45,855 nucleotides of DNA from an uncultured Bacteroidales bacterium (GCA_900321005.1 ONUF01000017.1:1-45855), one strand, 5' to 3'; shown: positions 7,688-17,362, counted from the stretch's first letter. The notes: generated from the sequence alone by a model not told the origin. Program-made: numbers and translations.

Positions 7688-8656
7688 ACGTTTAACGCCC
7701 CATTCTCCAAAACGGTAAAGCGCTGGTTTGCAGATAGATAGGAAGCGGCCATGCTCAACGAGGGTGCCACCGAATTCGGCTTTGAAGTCTCGCACACCAT
7801 AAGGCACTCCGGGTTCACCGGCGCCCATCATGTCATAGCGCGTACAGCCGGATTGGTGCGCCAATTGAATGCCGGAATTAGTCGCTAAAACGGACGGATA
7901 TTGGTCCTTAAATTCCGCATTGAGCCCACATTCAAACCACTCATAGACGGTACGTTTATCGGCTACTACCATGCTGCCGCCAATCACTTTTCCTTCATGC
8001 TTCACCAACAGGAATTGAGCGATATTCTGACGGAAGGCTGACAGGAAGAAATCAATGGGCCAAAGGGGCGTTTTGACCTTCGTGCGGTAGAGTTCCGCAA
8101 GGACTTGGTACCACTCTCTAATCTCGGATTCGCTATGCGCCGGTTCTGAAATCGCATCCGATTTCTTGAGTTGGCGCTTGCGGTTGTCGCTCAGCTTATT
8201 GACAGCCGGATCGACATGGAAATTGAGGTGAGGTTTATAGGCAAAGCCTGCGGCTATGAATGCCGATTTCCATGAACTAAAGTCATTGAAATTGCGGCAT
8301 TCGATGTATATCGGAGCATTCGCTCCGGTTGATAGTTGCTGGCGCAACGTGGAGAGAAGAAGTTGCACTTCTTCGTTTAGAGAGTTATTCGCCAAGCATG
8401 GGCCACCGGTGATGATAGCGCGGCGGGTGAAGAACTGGCGGATAGGATTGCGCTCTTTGGTCACATATCCGACGCACACGGCGCAAAGTCGGTTACCCTT
8501 CTCTACCCCATAGACAAAAGGCTCGAGCAGCGTCGGCATGGACGCAAAGAAGTCATAGGCTTCCGGAGACTGAAACCATGTTCCCGTCTCACTCGTCCGC
8601 AGCAACTCCGTCCATTGCTGCCGATCGATTTGGTTATATTGGAGAATCTGCGTCAT
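7673..8656 (-). CDS. GNAT/FemAB-like acyltransferase
   Basis: This 327-residue protein has the pattern of the FemAB-like GNAT group (Acetyltransf_6 / peptidoglycan-bridge type). It has an N-terminal WFQSPEAYDFF block and a C-terminal half with VKHEGKVIGGSMVVADKRTVYEWFECGLN, followed by YDMMGAGEPGVPYGVRDFKAEFGG. The last block resembles the family stretch found in lipid II-aminoacyl transferases and related cell-surface acyltransferases. Its ATG overlaps the stop of the comM-like gene by one base (TAATG), which implies translational coupling. The exact substrate is unknown. Confidence 0.75.
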   Translation of the reverse strand: MTQILQYNQIDRQQWTELLRTSETGTWFQSPEAYDFFASMPTLLEPFVYGVEKGNRLCAVCVGYVTKERNPIRQFFTRRAIITGGPCLANNSLNEEVQLLLSTLRQQLSTGANAPIYIECRNFNDFSSWKSAFIAAGFAYKPHLNFHVDPAVNKLSDNRKRQLKKSDAISEPAHSESEIREWYQVLAELYRTKVKTPLWPIDFFLSAFRQNIAQFLLVKHEGKVIGGSMVVADKRTVYEWFECGLNAEFKDQYPSVLATNSGIQLAHQSGCTRYDMMGAGEPGVPYGVRDFKAEFGGTLVEHGRFLSICKPALYRFGEWGVKRLKQR

Positions 8657-10236
8657 TAACCGGCCCAGGTACTTCGGTCGAGGGAACGATACGAGATCGC
8701 TTCGAGCAGATGGTTCTTTTGGATGTTCGGTGCGCCTTCGATGTCAGCGATGGTTCGCGCGACCTTTAAGATACGATCGTACGCACGCGCGGAGAGACCG
8801 AGTTTGGCCATCGTGAACTCCAAGAGTTTATCGCATTCTTCGTCCAACGCGCAGTACTGGCGGACCATCTTCGAATTCATCATGGCGTTGCAATGCACAA
8901 GGCGGCTGTGTTTGAAGCGCTCATTCTGGATAGCGCGCGCCTTGAGGACACGTTCACGCATCGCGGCGGACGATTCGCCCGGTTGGGTATCGCGCAGTTG
9001 GTCGTACGGCACGGCTTCTATCTCGCACTGGATGTCAATACGGTCAAGGAGCGGACCACTTATCTTCGATAAGTAACGATGCACTTGCGCAGGAGTACAG
9101 GTACAGGGGTGCGCGGGGTTGTTCTCGCCGTAATGTCCGCAGGGACAGGGGTTCATCGCTGCGACCAACATGAACGATGCCGGATATTCGACGGTATCTT
9201 TGGCACGTGAGACGGTGATCTTCCGGTCTTCGAGCGGTTGGCGCATTACCTCAAGCGCCGAGCGTTTGTACTCGGGAAGTTCGTCCAGAAAGAGCACACC
9301 ATTATGGGCGAGGGAAATCTCTCCAGGATGGGGATTGGTTCCTCCACCGACAAGAGCGACGTCGGTGATAGTATGGTGGGGCGAGCGGAAAGGACGCTGC
9401 ACGATGAGCGAGCCGCGTGCCCCTTGGCGTTTGTTGGTCAGACCGGCGATGGAATGGATCTTCGTAGTCTCGAGCGCTTCTTCGAGCGTGAGCGGCGGCA
9501 GGATAGACGGGATGCGCTTGGCAATCATCGATTTTCCGGCTCCCGGAGGACCGACCATAATCATGTTATGACCTCCTGCGGCAGCTATCTCAACGGCCCG
9601 GCGCACTTTGAATTGGCCACGTACATCGGAGAAATCCAGATCTGCAGGAAATGCCAGTTCGTCAAAAAGCGCTTGGGTATCGATATGCGTTGGTTCGAAT
9701 TTATCGTCGGGATTGAGTTCGTCTTTGGGTTCACCGTTGAGGAAATGAATGACATCCATCAAGTCATTGAGTCCATATACCTCGAGACCATCCACTACGG
9801 CAGCTTCATCGGCATTGGCTGCGGGAAGGATCAGTCCTTTGAAACCTTCTTTGCGTGCACAGAGTGCAATGGGCAATGCGCCGCGAATAGGTTGGAGCGA
9901 ACCATCGAGCGATAATTCGCCCATAATCATATAGTTCGAGAGTTCTTTCGTCTTCAGTTTTTCCGCACCGGCAAGCATGCCGACAGCCAGCGGCAAGTCG
10001 AAGGCTGCACCTTCTTTCTTGATGTCCGCCGGTGCCATATTGATCGTGTAGGAACGACGAAGGGTCTCCAATCCGTTCACCGTCAGCGCAGCGAGGATAC
10101 GTTCGTGGGATTCCTTCACCGCATTATCCGGCAGGCCGACGAGCGTGAAGTCAAAACCCGGGACAGAGTGAACTTCAATGGTCACAGGAACGGCTTCGAT
10201 ACCTACAGGAGCTGCGGAATGGATTTTTATTAGCAT
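8656..10236 (-). CDS. comM: YifB/ComM family Mg-chelatase-like AAA+ ATPase
   Basis: This 526-residue protein shows the whole family layout. An N-terminal Lon-protease-like fold (residues 1-165, with [19 protein letters not shown]) is followed by the AAA+ core with Walker A GPPGAGKS (about 231-238) and Walker [10 protein letters not shown]. Next come a CPCG...CTCT cysteine cluster and a C-terminal helical domain with [20 protein letters not shown]. ComM of naturally transformable bacteria is a helicase that extends branch migration during recombination; in other bacteria the role is less clear. It is placed between two ABC permeases and an acyltransferase on the same strand. Confidence 0.93.
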   Translation of the reverse strand: MLIKIHSAAPVGIEAVPVTIEVHSVPGFDFTLVGLPDNAVKESHERILAALTVNGLETLRRSYTINMAPADIKKEGAAFDLPLAVGMLAGAEKLKTKELSNYMIMGELSLDGSLQPIRGALPIALCARKEGFKGLILPAANADEAAVVDGLEVYGLNDLMDVIHFLNGEPKDELNPDDKFEPTHIDTQALFDELAFPADLDFSDVRGQFKVRRAVEIAAAGGHNMIMVGPPGAGKSMIAKRIPSILPPLTLEEALETTKIHSIAGLTNKRQGARGSLIVQRPFRSPHHTITDVALVGGGTNPHPGEISLAHNGVLFLDELPEYKRSALEVMRQPLEDRKITVSRAKDTVEYPASFMLVAAMNPCPCGHYGENNPAHPCTCTPAQVHRYLSKISGPLLDRIDIQCEIEAVPYDQLRDTQPGESSAAMRERVLKARAIQNERFKHSRLVHCNAMMNSKMVRQYCALDEECDKLLEFTMAKLGLSARAYDRILKVARTIADIEGAPNIQKNHLLEAISYRSLDRSTWAG

Positions 10237-10266
10237 AAAAATATTGAAGATTTAAGATTGCAGATT

Positions 10267-11121
10267 TTAGATGGTGTCGATGAAGAACTTCTGCTTGCGG
10301 TTGAACATCGCGATGCCGATGAAGAGCAGCACGAAGGTAACGAGCGCACTGAAACCGAGTGCGGTCCACGAGAACTGCCCAGCTCCATATGCCCCGTATT
10401 TGAAGGTCTCGATGATAGCCGTCATGGGATTGAGCAGCATAATCTTATGCAGCGTCGGGTTCGTGACATAACTGAGCGGATAGACAATCGGCGTAGCGTA
10501 CATCCAGAGGGACACAAACACGCCAAAGAAATTCGTCAAATCGCGGTATTTGGTGGTGAGCGACGAGACGATGAGTCCGAGACCCAAGGCGAGACATTGG
10601 ATCAAGAAGATAAGCACCGGGAAGAGGAGCAAGTACCAGTTCGGATGCAAGTCCACTCCTTTGAACACAAAGAAGAGATAGACGATGACGAATGTCGCGA
10701 GTTGGAGCGAGAAGCGGAACATCTTCGAGACAACTACCGAGACGGGTGAGACGAGTCGCGGGAAGTACACTTTACCGAAGAGGTTAGCGTTGGTCTGGAA
10801 GGTTCCTGAAACGGCAGTAAGGCACTCCGCGAAATACTCCCAGAGGCAGATTCCGGAGAGATAAAAGACCGGTTGCGGGATGTCATCCGTCGGGATACCA
10901 GCCACACGACCGAACACCACGATATACATAAACATCGTGAAGAGCGGCGAGATGAAATACCAGCCCATACCGAAGATGGTCTGCTTGAACTGCACCGTGA
11001 TGTCGCGCTTGATAAATAGCCAAATCAGGTACTTCTTCGCCCATAATTCTCTCAATCCCAAACCTCTTGAGAAAGTATTGGGAGAGATCTCCGTCGTCCA
11101 ATATGTAGTATTATTGGTCAT
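10267..11121 (-). CDS. ABC-2 type polysaccharide/teichoic-acid export permease (Wzm/TagG-like), copy 2
   Basis: This 284-residue integral membrane protein has about six membrane segments. The family pattern is LWFIKRDITVQFKQTIFGMGWYFISPLFTMFMY at the first segments and GLGLIVSSLTTKYRDL in the middle. It would be the membrane half of an O-antigen or capsule exporter. It is a close paralogue of the gene just upstream: both share KQTI(F/L)G, IPTD, NA(N/D)(L/I)FGKVYFPR, TKYRDL and VTNP blocks. The start ATG lies inside a GTCATTGGTAATTT micro-repeat. No ATP-binding (Wzt) gene is next to it. Confidence 0.88.
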   Translation of the reverse strand: MTNNTTYWTTEISPNTFSRGLGLRELWAKKYLIWLFIKRDITVQFKQTIFGMGWYFISPLFTMFMYIVVFGRVAGIPTDDIPQPVFYLSGICLWEYFAECLTAVSGTFQTNANLFGKVYFPRLVSPVSVVVSKMFRFSLQLATFVIVYLFFVFKGVDLHPNWYLLLFPVLIFLIQCLALGLGLIVSSLTTKYRDLTNFFGVFVSLWMYATPIVYPLSYVTNPTLHKIMLLNPMTAIIETFKYGAYGAGQFSWTALGFSALVTFVLLFIGIAMFNRKQKFFIDTI

Positions 11122-11142
11122 TGGTAATTTGTCATTGGTAAT

Positions 11143-11994
11143 TTAAACCGTGTCCATGAAAGATTTCTGCACCTTATTGAAGAGCATAAGGCCGAAGATT
11201 AATAATACCAGCGTGATTGCCGCGCTGTAGCCGAGCCAGAGCCAGGAGAACTGACCTTGACCGAGTAGCGAAAACTTGATGGCTTCCATCACCGGCGTGA
11301 CGGGGTTGAGGCTCATCGCCAGATGCAGTTTGGGGTTGGTCACCATGCTCAAAGGGTAGATCACCGGCGTGATATAGACCCAGAGCGAGATGATCTTCGC
11401 CAACATAATCTGCAGGTCGCGGTACTTGGTTGTCATAGACGAGAAGATCATTCCGAAACCCACCGCCATCAGCGCCAGAAGGAGGATGAGGACGGGGAAG
11501 AGAACGATCTGCCAATGAATGACGAGTTCCGTGCCTGTCGCCACATAATAGATATAGAACACCGCGAAGATCGCCAGTTGGATAGCCAGCGACAAGAGGT
11601 TGGTCGTCACAGCCACCAGCGGCATGATGATTCGCGGGAAATAGACTTTTCCGAAGATATCGGCGTTCGTCACGAAGGAGTTAGACGTAGCGCTGACGCA
11701 CGAAGCGAAATAGCCCCAGACGGAAATGCCGAGCAGGTAGAACAGGATGGGCGGGACTCCGTCGGTTGGGATATTCGCGATGCCGCCGAACACCGTCACA
11801 TAGACGATCACGGAGAGCACCGGCGTAATGATAAACCATAGCGGACCAAGGATGGTCTGCTTGTACGCCACACGGAAAGCACGCAGCACAAAGAGGATGA
11901 ACATGTCGCGATAGCGCCACAGTTCCTTCCAGTCTACCGCCAGCAGTTTGTCGCGCGGCGTGATGACCGTATCAAATGTTTGGTTTTCGTTCAT
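11143..11994 (-). CDS. ABC-2 type polysaccharide/teichoic-acid export permease (Wzm/TagG-like), copy 1
   Basis: This is the membrane subunit of an O-antigen-type ABC exporter, 283 residues from the ATG at 11994. I chose this start because it gives MNENQTFDTVITPRDKLLAVDWKELW, matching the length of the paralogue downstream. A longer frame begins deep inside the MMPL gene. The chosen ATG still overlaps the MMPL stop by about 23 bases, so the genes are coupled. The visible blocks are YKQTILGPLWFIITPVLSV, NADIFGKVYFPRIIMPL and FGMIFSSMTTKYRDLQ. The two permeases could form a heterodimer or serve two substrates; the ATPase must be encoded elsewhere. Confidence 0.88.
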   Translation of the reverse strand: MNENQTFDTVITPRDKLLAVDWKELWRYRDMFILFVLRAFRVAYKQTILGPLWFIITPVLSVIVYVTVFGGIANIPTDGVPPILFYLLGISVWGYFASCVSATSNSFVTNADIFGKVYFPRIIMPLVAVTTNLLSLAIQLAIFAVFYIYYVATGTELVIHWQIVLFPVLILLLALMAVGFGMIFSSMTTKYRDLQIMLAKIISLWVYITPVIYPLSMVTNPKLHLAMSLNPVTPVMEAIKFSLLGQGQFSWLWLGYSAAITLVLLIFGLMLFNKVQKSFMDTV

Positions 11995-14900
11995 TTGCAG
12001 TTTCTTGTTTTTCTTCTTCGCCGGTATAGCGGTTTTGTTTGCCGTAAACGACCCATTTATCGAGTGCGACAAGGACGGCAGGCAGGACGGTGAGCGTCAG
12101 CAGGACAGCCATGAACGCACCGACAGCCAGACAGCCGACGATATTCGAAATCATCAAGTCGTCTATGGCCAATGCCATCGCTCCCGGGCCAATCACCATG
12201 ATCAATCCCGAGGTGAGGATGGTTCGTATCGAGCCTCTGTATGCCGCACAAACGGCATCCACGGGCAGCATGGTCTTACGACTCTCGCGGTAGTAATTCG
12301 CAAAGAGAATTCCGTAGTCGATGGTCGCACCCATAAGGATGGCCTGAACAATGAGGTACGCGAGGTACAGCATCTGGCCCGAGACGAGACCGGCTACGAC
12401 GACATTGACATACACAGCCGTCATGACGGTAAGCACCAGAATCGTCGGCACGATGACCGAGCGGAAGGTAAGCGCCACGATGAGGAAGATGGAGAGGATA
12501 GTAAGCCATGTAACGACTTCCATCTCATGGTCGAAGCCTCCACGCATCTCGGCGTACATGACAGATTCACCGACATAGTAGTGCTCGTGCGGCATACGTG
12601 CGTCTGCCATCGCCGTGAGGGTATCCACGAAATCATAGGTCTCGGGAGACTCAGGCGGCAAGGACGAGAGGACGACGAGTAACGAGTAGTTGTCTTTGCG
12701 CAACTGACCCAAACCGTCGGCTATCTGCTGATGGATATCCTTCGCTTGGAACTGAATCGTATCGGGTAAGATATCCGCCAGACGCGGGTCATAGACGAGT
12801 GTGTCGCAGAGGTAAGTCAGCAGCGGACCAAAGCCCAGACGGAGCGTGTCGCAACGGCTGTTGGTAGAACCGTAATAGTCGTATAAGAGCGACATCTGCG
12901 ACGCCGTGACAGGATCGGACTTGACGTCCGAGAGTTTCATCAACCGCGCCAGTTTGGCAGCCATCTCTTCGGCCGTATAGTGCTTGCCACCAAAGACAAG
13001 TTCCGTAAACAGCTCAGCCTGTAAGTCGGCACGCGTAGGACCATGGTGACGGTTAGCCTCTTTGTGCGCTTGCTGCGAGCGGTTATAGGCTTCGTCGTCG
13101 ATGGCACGGGCCGTGTCAGTACTATGCAGGGCAGACTGGATCACCGCCAGCGAGTTGACGATCTCCTCAGGTGTACCGACCGGGATGATCGGTTCTTCTT
13201 TCTTCGGCGGATAGGCAAGCGCCATCAGTTCCTCGTCCGAGAATCCGTCGATGCCGAAGGCGCGCAGCAGGATATTGAGATCCGAAGGTGTGAGGTACGC
13301 GTTCTCGTTCGCCAGGTCCATGAGATGGGCACGCTGACCTAACTGTGTACGCTGTTCCTCCGATATCATACCAGCCAATCCGGGTCGTTTGAACAGGTCA
13401 TCGACCAGCAGATGAACGTATTGCAGCGGCGTCATCTTCTTCACATGTCCCGACGCATAACCATATACGAGACGCGTCTGGATCTGGTTCGAACCAATGA
13501 AGACCGACATCTCATTCACCGACATCGGCAGACGAATCGCCAGGGTGTCCGTCAGTTTGCGCATCTCGACGGTAATCGCCGAAGTATGCACGGCGTTGAG
13601 ACGCTCGATGAACGGCACAATCGCGATACGGTCGATATCTATCTCCGGAATCTCCAGCGTATCGACATGGATGGGGGTAGATGTGAGGTCGTTAGGCGTG
13701 AGAGGCGCTATGGTCTCGCGGACGATGACGACGGTGTCATCGTGTAGTGCAGCTTCGCTGCGTGTAGTGCCTTCGGCGTTTAGTGCTTCGCGTGTATGGC
13801 CTTCGGCATTTATTGCTTCGCGTTTATTGCCTTCGGCGTTTAATGCAGCTTTGCTGCGTTTATTTTCTTTCGGCACGTCGAGCATCGTCTGCAGAAGGGC
13901 AATCTGCGACTTCATCTCGTCGTCCAGATAAGTCGAGAAGAGCGGATTGGATGCTACGTGGGTATGCAGGAAACGCGCAATCTCGGGGAAGGTGTATGTC
14001 GCTTCCGTAGAGTCTTTGGAACGCATGTAATAGACGATCTGCACCATCTCCGGCGTCAGCACATCCAGTGCCTCTGACGGAACGGTGGCGCCTTCCGGCA
14101 TCATATCCTTGAAGTTGATCATCAGACTCCGCACGTGGTTGGTCATCTCCCTCGGCGTGAGGGGTTGACTCATCAGCGTCGGGTATGAGATGACCGATTG
14201 GATGCCGGGTTGCGCCATGAGGTTATCCACCAGGCTGTAGACCGAGTCTTCGTCCTGGGTGTCATACACGAGGACAAAAGGATTCGGCGCGGGGAAGATT
14301 TTCTCTATCTGCGACTCGGCTTCGGCGGAGAAGAAGATAGTCGTGCGGCCGGCAAAGAACCACGAGATGAAGAAGAGCAGGATAGCTCCGATGGCCATCG
14401 GCAGTTTATGCCGCGAGATGAACTTCGCCATTCCGTCCGTCGGCGGGACGTACGCTTTCTTCGCCGTCGCGTTGATTGTGCGGCGGAAGAGCAGCATCAG
14501 TGCCGGCATGGCGGTGAAAGTACATATGAGCGAACAAACGACACCCTTGGCCAGTACGACACCCATGTCCGCGCCGATTTTGAGGCGCATAAAACAGAGC
14601 ATCAGCAGCCCCACAACGGTCGTGAAAGCCGACGAGAGAATTGACGGCGCAGCTTTGCGAATCGCCCTGTTAGCCGCGATGACAGCCGTTCGGCGATCCG
14701 TATGTTCGTCCTGTTCCTGACGATAGCGGTTCAGCAGCACGATGCAGTAGTCGAGCGAGAGCACGGCCTGCAATATGGAGCCGATGAAGTTCGTCGTGAT
14801 AGATACAGACGGCAGCAGTGCGTTCGTTCCCATATTCAGCACGATCGCCAGCAGGGCGGTGACAAGGATGACAACGGGTTCGAACCAACTCTGCGCCATG

Positions 14901-15379
14901 ACGAAAAGCACGACCATAATCAGTACGGCGGAGAAGATCATCACCGACATCGGCGGCGTCGCGCCGTCCTGACTGGTCTCCACTACGCAGTTACCACCGA
15001 AACGGGTGCTGATTTGCTTGCCTAACTCCTTTTGATCGACGGATTTCGGCACGTCGAGATCAAAGACCGTGTGCGTGCTGTCAGCCGAATAGCGATAGGT
15101 CACGCTCTGCACGTCGGGATAGGACTCCAAGAGCGTTCGGATACCCGGGATCTCCTTGGGACGCACCCCTTCGAACATCACATGCACATCCGCTCCGGAC
15201 ATCTGGGCTGAAGAACCGAACTCAGACATTACGATCTCCAAGCCCCGCTTCATTTGCGAGTTATCCGGCAGGTATTTCGTCATATCGGCATTGACGTTCA
15301 CATGGAACATCATTATGCCGGCTACGATCGACAGCACTACCGTAATGGCGAATAATATGTAGTGGAAGCTGCGCTTCAA
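11972..15379 (-). CDS. MMPL/RND-family exporter
   Basis: This 1135-residue protein has the RND/MMPL layout. TM1 is at the N-terminus, then a periplasmic loop, a six-helix block containing the LSLDYCIVLLNRYR motif, a long second periplasmic domain (about 360-900) and a second helix block with GATIDYGILFANYYRES. Such proteins export lipids, glycolipids or hydrophobic compounds using the proton gradient. Residues about 505-547 (reading KAALNAEGNKREAINAEG and further NAEG copies) come from an in-frame array of the linker-plus-hairpin repeat described at 13741-13865; they lie in the second periplasmic domain and have no counterpart expected in the family. It is upstream of two polysaccharide permeases on the same strand. 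Confidence 0.88.
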   Translation of the reverse strand: MKRSFHYILFAITVVLSIVAGIMMFHVNVNADMTKYLPDNSQMKRGLEIVMSEFGSSAQMSGADVHVMFEGVRPKEIPGIRTLLESYPDVQSVTYRYSADSTHTVFDLDVPKSVDQKELGKQISTRFGGNCVVETSQDGATPPMSVMIFSAVLIMVVLFVMAQSWFEPVVILVTALLAIVLNMGTNALLPSVSITTNFIGSILQAVLSLDYCIVLLNRYRQEQDEHTDRRTAVIAANRAIRKAAPSILSSAFTTVVGLLMLCFMRLKIGADMGVVLAKGVVCSLICTFTAMPALMLLFRRTINATAKKAYVPPTDGMAKFISRHKLPMAIGAILLFFISWFFAGRTTIFFSAEAESQIEKIFPAPNPFVLVYDTQDEDSVYSLVDNLMAQPGIQSVISYPTLMSQPLTPREMTNHVRSLMINFKDMMPEGATVPSEALDVLTPEMVQIVYYMRSKDSTEATYTFPEIARFLHTHVASNPLFSTYLDDEMKSQIALLQTMLDVPKENKRSKAALNAEGNKREAINAEGHTREALNAEGTTRSEAALHDDTVVIVRETIAPLTPNDLTSTPIHVDTLEIPEIDIDRIAIVPFIERLNAVHTSAITVEMRKLTDTLAIRLPMSVNEMSVFIGSNQIQTRLVYGYASGHVKKMTPLQYVHLLVDDLFKRPGLAGMISEEQRTQLGQRAHLMDLANENAYLTPSDLNILLRAFGIDGFSDEELMALAYPPKKEEPIIPVGTPEEIVNSLAVIQSALHSTDTARAIDDEAYNRSQQAHKEANRHHGPTRADLQAELFTELVFGGKHYTAEEMAAKLARLMKLSDVKSDPVTASQMSLLYDYYGSTNSRCDTLRLGFGPLLTYLCDTLVYDPRLADILPDTIQFQAKDIHQQIADGLGQLRKDNYSLLVVLSSLPPESPETYDFVDTLTAMADARMPHEHYYVGESVMYAEMRGGFDHEMEVVTWLTILSIFLIVALTFRSVIVPTILVLTVMTAVYVNVVVAGLVSGQMLYLAYLIVQAILMGATIDYGILFANYYRESRKTMLPVDAVCAAYRGSIRTILTSGLIMVIGPGAMALAIDDLMISNIVGCLAVGAFMAVLLTLTVLPAVLVALDKWVVYGKQNRYTGEEEKQETANERKPNI
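13741..13865. repeat. Linker-plus-mini-hairpin repeat array inside the MMPL coding sequence
   Basis: Seven units are visible. Each is a 7-base linker of the GTTTATT/GTGTAGT type followed by a mini-palindrome: GCAGCTTCGCTGC, GCCTTCGGC, GCTTCGC, a GGCCTTCGGC variant, GCTTCGC, GCCTTCGGC and GCAGCTTTGCTGC. This is the same family as the intergenic array at 1-127, with the same linker and the same GCCTTCGGC unit. Here it is translated (minus strand) without interrupting the reading frame and gives repeated AL/AI-NAEG peptides. Stem length varies from 2 to 5 bp. Confidence 0.85.
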
Positions 15380-15410
15380 TTGCTAATTGCTTATTGCTAA
15401 TTGTTGATTG

Positions 15411-16394
15411 TTAATCAAAATTTCCCATTTGGAGGAAAGCTACTTCCTTCGGTGTGAGGAAACGCCATTTGCCGCGACCTACGTTTTTCTTGGTCAAACC
15501 GGCAAAAGAGACGCGGTCGAGGTTGACGACCTTATACCCTACCTTCTCGAAGATGCGGCGAACGACGCGGTTCTGACCGGAGTGAATCTCCAGGCCGATA
15601 TGCTTGCGGTCGCCTTTCGGGAACTCCAGGGCATCGGGGATGATACGCTCGTCGTCCAATACGACACCGGCGCGAACGATGGCCTCATCTACTTCGTCCA
15701 ACTCCTTGTCGAGCGTGACAGCATAGATCTTCTTCTTATGGAATTTCGGATGGGTCAGCTTGGCTGCCAAGTCACCGTCGTTGGTGAGCAGCAGTACGCC
15801 CGTGGTGTTACGGTCCAGACGACCAACCGGATAGATACGCTCGGCACATGCCGAACGAACGATGTCGATTACCGTGTGACGCTCCTGCGGGTCATCGGTG
15901 GTAGTTACGGTGTTCTTGGGTTTGTTAAGCAGGATATAGACCTTGCGCTCACGGCGAACAGGCTGGTCATGGAAACGTACCTCATCGGTCGGAAGTACCT
16001 TCACGCCCAGATTATCGACTACTTGACCATTGACCGTGATCACTCCTGCCTGGATAAAATCATCGGCCTCACGACGGGAACAAATGCCGGCATTGGCCAG
16101 GAATTTATTCAGACGAATAGGCTTCGTCGGGTCTTCGTGCTGCTGACGATAGTTCTGTTGTTTACGTTCGGAATAGAGTCCGTTGTTACGTTTCGGTTTG
16201 TTAAACGGACGATTGGGACGGCGCTCGCCGTCCTGACGAAAGCGCGGACGTTGGTCGTCACCTTCGCGCTGAAAACGGGGACGGGGCTGATGGTCGCCTT
16301 CACGCTGAAAACGCGGACGAGCGGACTCTCCGTCTCGATGGAAACGCGGACGAGGTCTGCGTTCCGATTCATTGTTGGAATGATTGTCAAACAT
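15411..16394 (-). CDS. RsuA/RluB-type pseudouridine synthase with Arg-rich repeat N-terminus
   Basis: This 327-residue enzyme isomerises a uridine in rRNA. The S4 RNA-binding domain starts at about residue 93 (IRLNKFLANAGICSRREADDFI). The catalytic Asp is in YPVGRLDRNTTGLLL-like sequence and the C-terminal block GQNRVVRRIFEKVGY is also present. The first roughly 75 residues are a low-complexity extension of about four RPRFxR(E/D)G repeats, rich in Arg, Pro and Gln, which probably adds nonspecific RNA binding. RluB (position 2605 of 23S rRNA) is the closest role, but RsuA and RluE/RluF cannot be excluded. Confidence 0.9.
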   Translation of the reverse strand: MFDNHSNNESERRPRPRFHRDGESARPRFQREGDHQPRPRFQREGDDQRPRFRQDGERRPNRPFNKPKRNNGLYSERKQQNYRQQHEDPTKPIRLNKFLANAGICSRREADDFIQAGVITVNGQVVDNLGVKVLPTDEVRFHDQPVRRERKVYILLNKPKNTVTTTDDPQERHTVIDIVRSACAERIYPVGRLDRNTTGVLLLTNDGDLAAKLTHPKFHKKKIYAVTLDKELDEVDEAIVRAGVVLDDERIIPDALEFPKGDRKHIGLEIHSGQNRVVRRIFEKVGYKVVNLDRVSFAGLTKKNVGRGKWRFLTPKEVAFLQMGNFD

Positions 16395-16435
16395 GTTCTT
16401 TAAACATTAAACTTTAAACTTAAAACTTTTCCGAT

Positions 16436-16482
16436 GTAGCTCTCCCGAGCTACGTACGTGCTCACGCACGCGTTTAATAAAC
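16436..16482. repeat. Three consecutive small hairpins
   Basis: Three perfect palindromes follow each other with almost no space: GTAGCTC/GAGCTAC with loop TCCC (16436-16453), CGTGC/GCACG with loop TCAC (16457-16470), and GTTTA/TAAAC (16472-16482). They lie between rpmF and the RsuA-like gene. They could act as a processing or termination signal, or be a third kind of hairpin repeat. There is no clear T-run after them on the minus strand. Confidence 0.6.
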
Positions 16483-16546
16483 AAGGTGAAAAGGCAAAAG
16501 GGGTATAAACCACCTTTCACCTTTCATTTTTCACTTTTCACCTCGA

Positions 16547-16729
16547 TTAAGCCTCAGCTTTCTCGATTGCCAATTTGCCACGGTAGTAGCCACAGGACGG
16601 GCAAACAGTGTGGTAGATGTGAAGTGCGCCACAGTTCGGGCATGTAGCCAGTGTCGGAGCCTTCACTACGTCATGGGTACGACGTTTCGCTTGGCGGGTG
16701 TGCGATTGTCTTCTTTTAGGATGTGCCAT
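16547..16729 (-). CDS. rpmF: 50S ribosomal protein L32
   Basis: This 60-residue ribosomal protein starts MAHPKRRQSHTRQAKRRTHD, exactly the family start; a longer frame upstream is ignored for that reason. It carries the zinc-ribbon pairs CPNC and CPSC, and ends YYRGKLAIEKAEA in the Bacteroidota manner. It follows the DUF177 gene on the same strand, the classical DUF177-rpmF arrangement. The 183 bases between them hold no gene but several imperfect hairpins, for example one around GGGCAAAGCCC. Confidence 0.97.
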   Translation of the reverse strand: MAHPKRRQSHTRQAKRRTHDVVKAPTLATCPNCGALHIYHTVCPSCGYYRGKLAIEKAEA

Positions 16730-16912
16730 TGCGCTGCTGGCTATGACTCGCGCGACTTCGGGCAAAGCCCTCGTGATAGCGCTACGTCATGCCCTCGCGC
16801 TTACGTCCGCAAACAGTCACTACGTTCCTTGGTTTCCGTCCGTAGGTTAAAGGGCGCCTCTTAACCAGTGAAGAGGAATTAATTATTGTACAATACGTTT
16901 ATTCTATATTGA

Positions 16913-17362
16913 TCAATTTTCGGGATCCGGTTCGGCACAAAGGTGATCATGGAGGAGAAGTTCCATTTGCTTGTTGCACTCACCCGGTTGGTGACTGTGC
17001 ACGATCGGAATATTGATACTTACTATTTCATAGGCGAGCCAAGTTAAATCTAATTGGTGATTGTTGATTGATGATTGGTCATTGTCTTCTTCAGCCGACC
17101 AAATCTCTTGCTCGTCGTTTATTTCAAGGGGCATGGGATCGAGGCATCTGTCGCACACAACAAAGACAGTTCCCTGAACCGCTATGTTGAGCTGATAATC
17201 CTCCTCCCGGAGATTAAGCACCGCTTTTGCTACCACTTCGCCGCTCAGGATTTCCGACTTCTCGAGGGAAGAGAAGAAATCGTTATCTAACTGAAAATCA
17301 AATAGATGCGTGCCTACCGGCAAACGTTTCAGATCGACGATATAGTGGTTCTGCTCGCTCAT
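16913..17362 (-). CDS. DUF177 (YceD) family protein
   Basis: This 149-residue protein is of the YceD family, which acts with 23S rRNA or ribosome assembly and is nearly always found before rpmF. The ATG at 17362 (MSEQNHYIVDLKRLPVG) is chosen because it follows a good promoter by about 17 bases and matches the family start; the frame extends further upstream into the neighbouring gene. Visible blocks are VVCDRCLDPMPLEI, with the family CxxC, and the C-terminal PGECNKQM...CAEPDPEN. A repeat-derived stretch, DQSSINNHQLDL, lies at about residues 102-113. A short linker is normal there, so the insertion is tolerated. Confidence 0.88.
   Translation of the reverse strand: MSEQNHYIVDLKRLPVGTHLFDFQLDNDFFSSLEKSEILSGEVVAKAVLNLREEDYQLNIAVQGTVFVVCDRCLDPMPLEINDEQEIWSAEEDNDQSSINNHQLDLTWLAYEIVSINIPIVHSHQPGECNKQMELLLHDHLCAEPDPEN

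Noticed and set aside
11948-12682. Long plus-strand open frame (244 residues) opposite the MMPL and permease genes, and similar frames at 1803-2543 and 3326-4219
   Set aside because: They are antisense shadows: composition follows the codon pattern of the minus-strand genes, no family features are seen, and the opposite strand encodes strongly conserved proteins.
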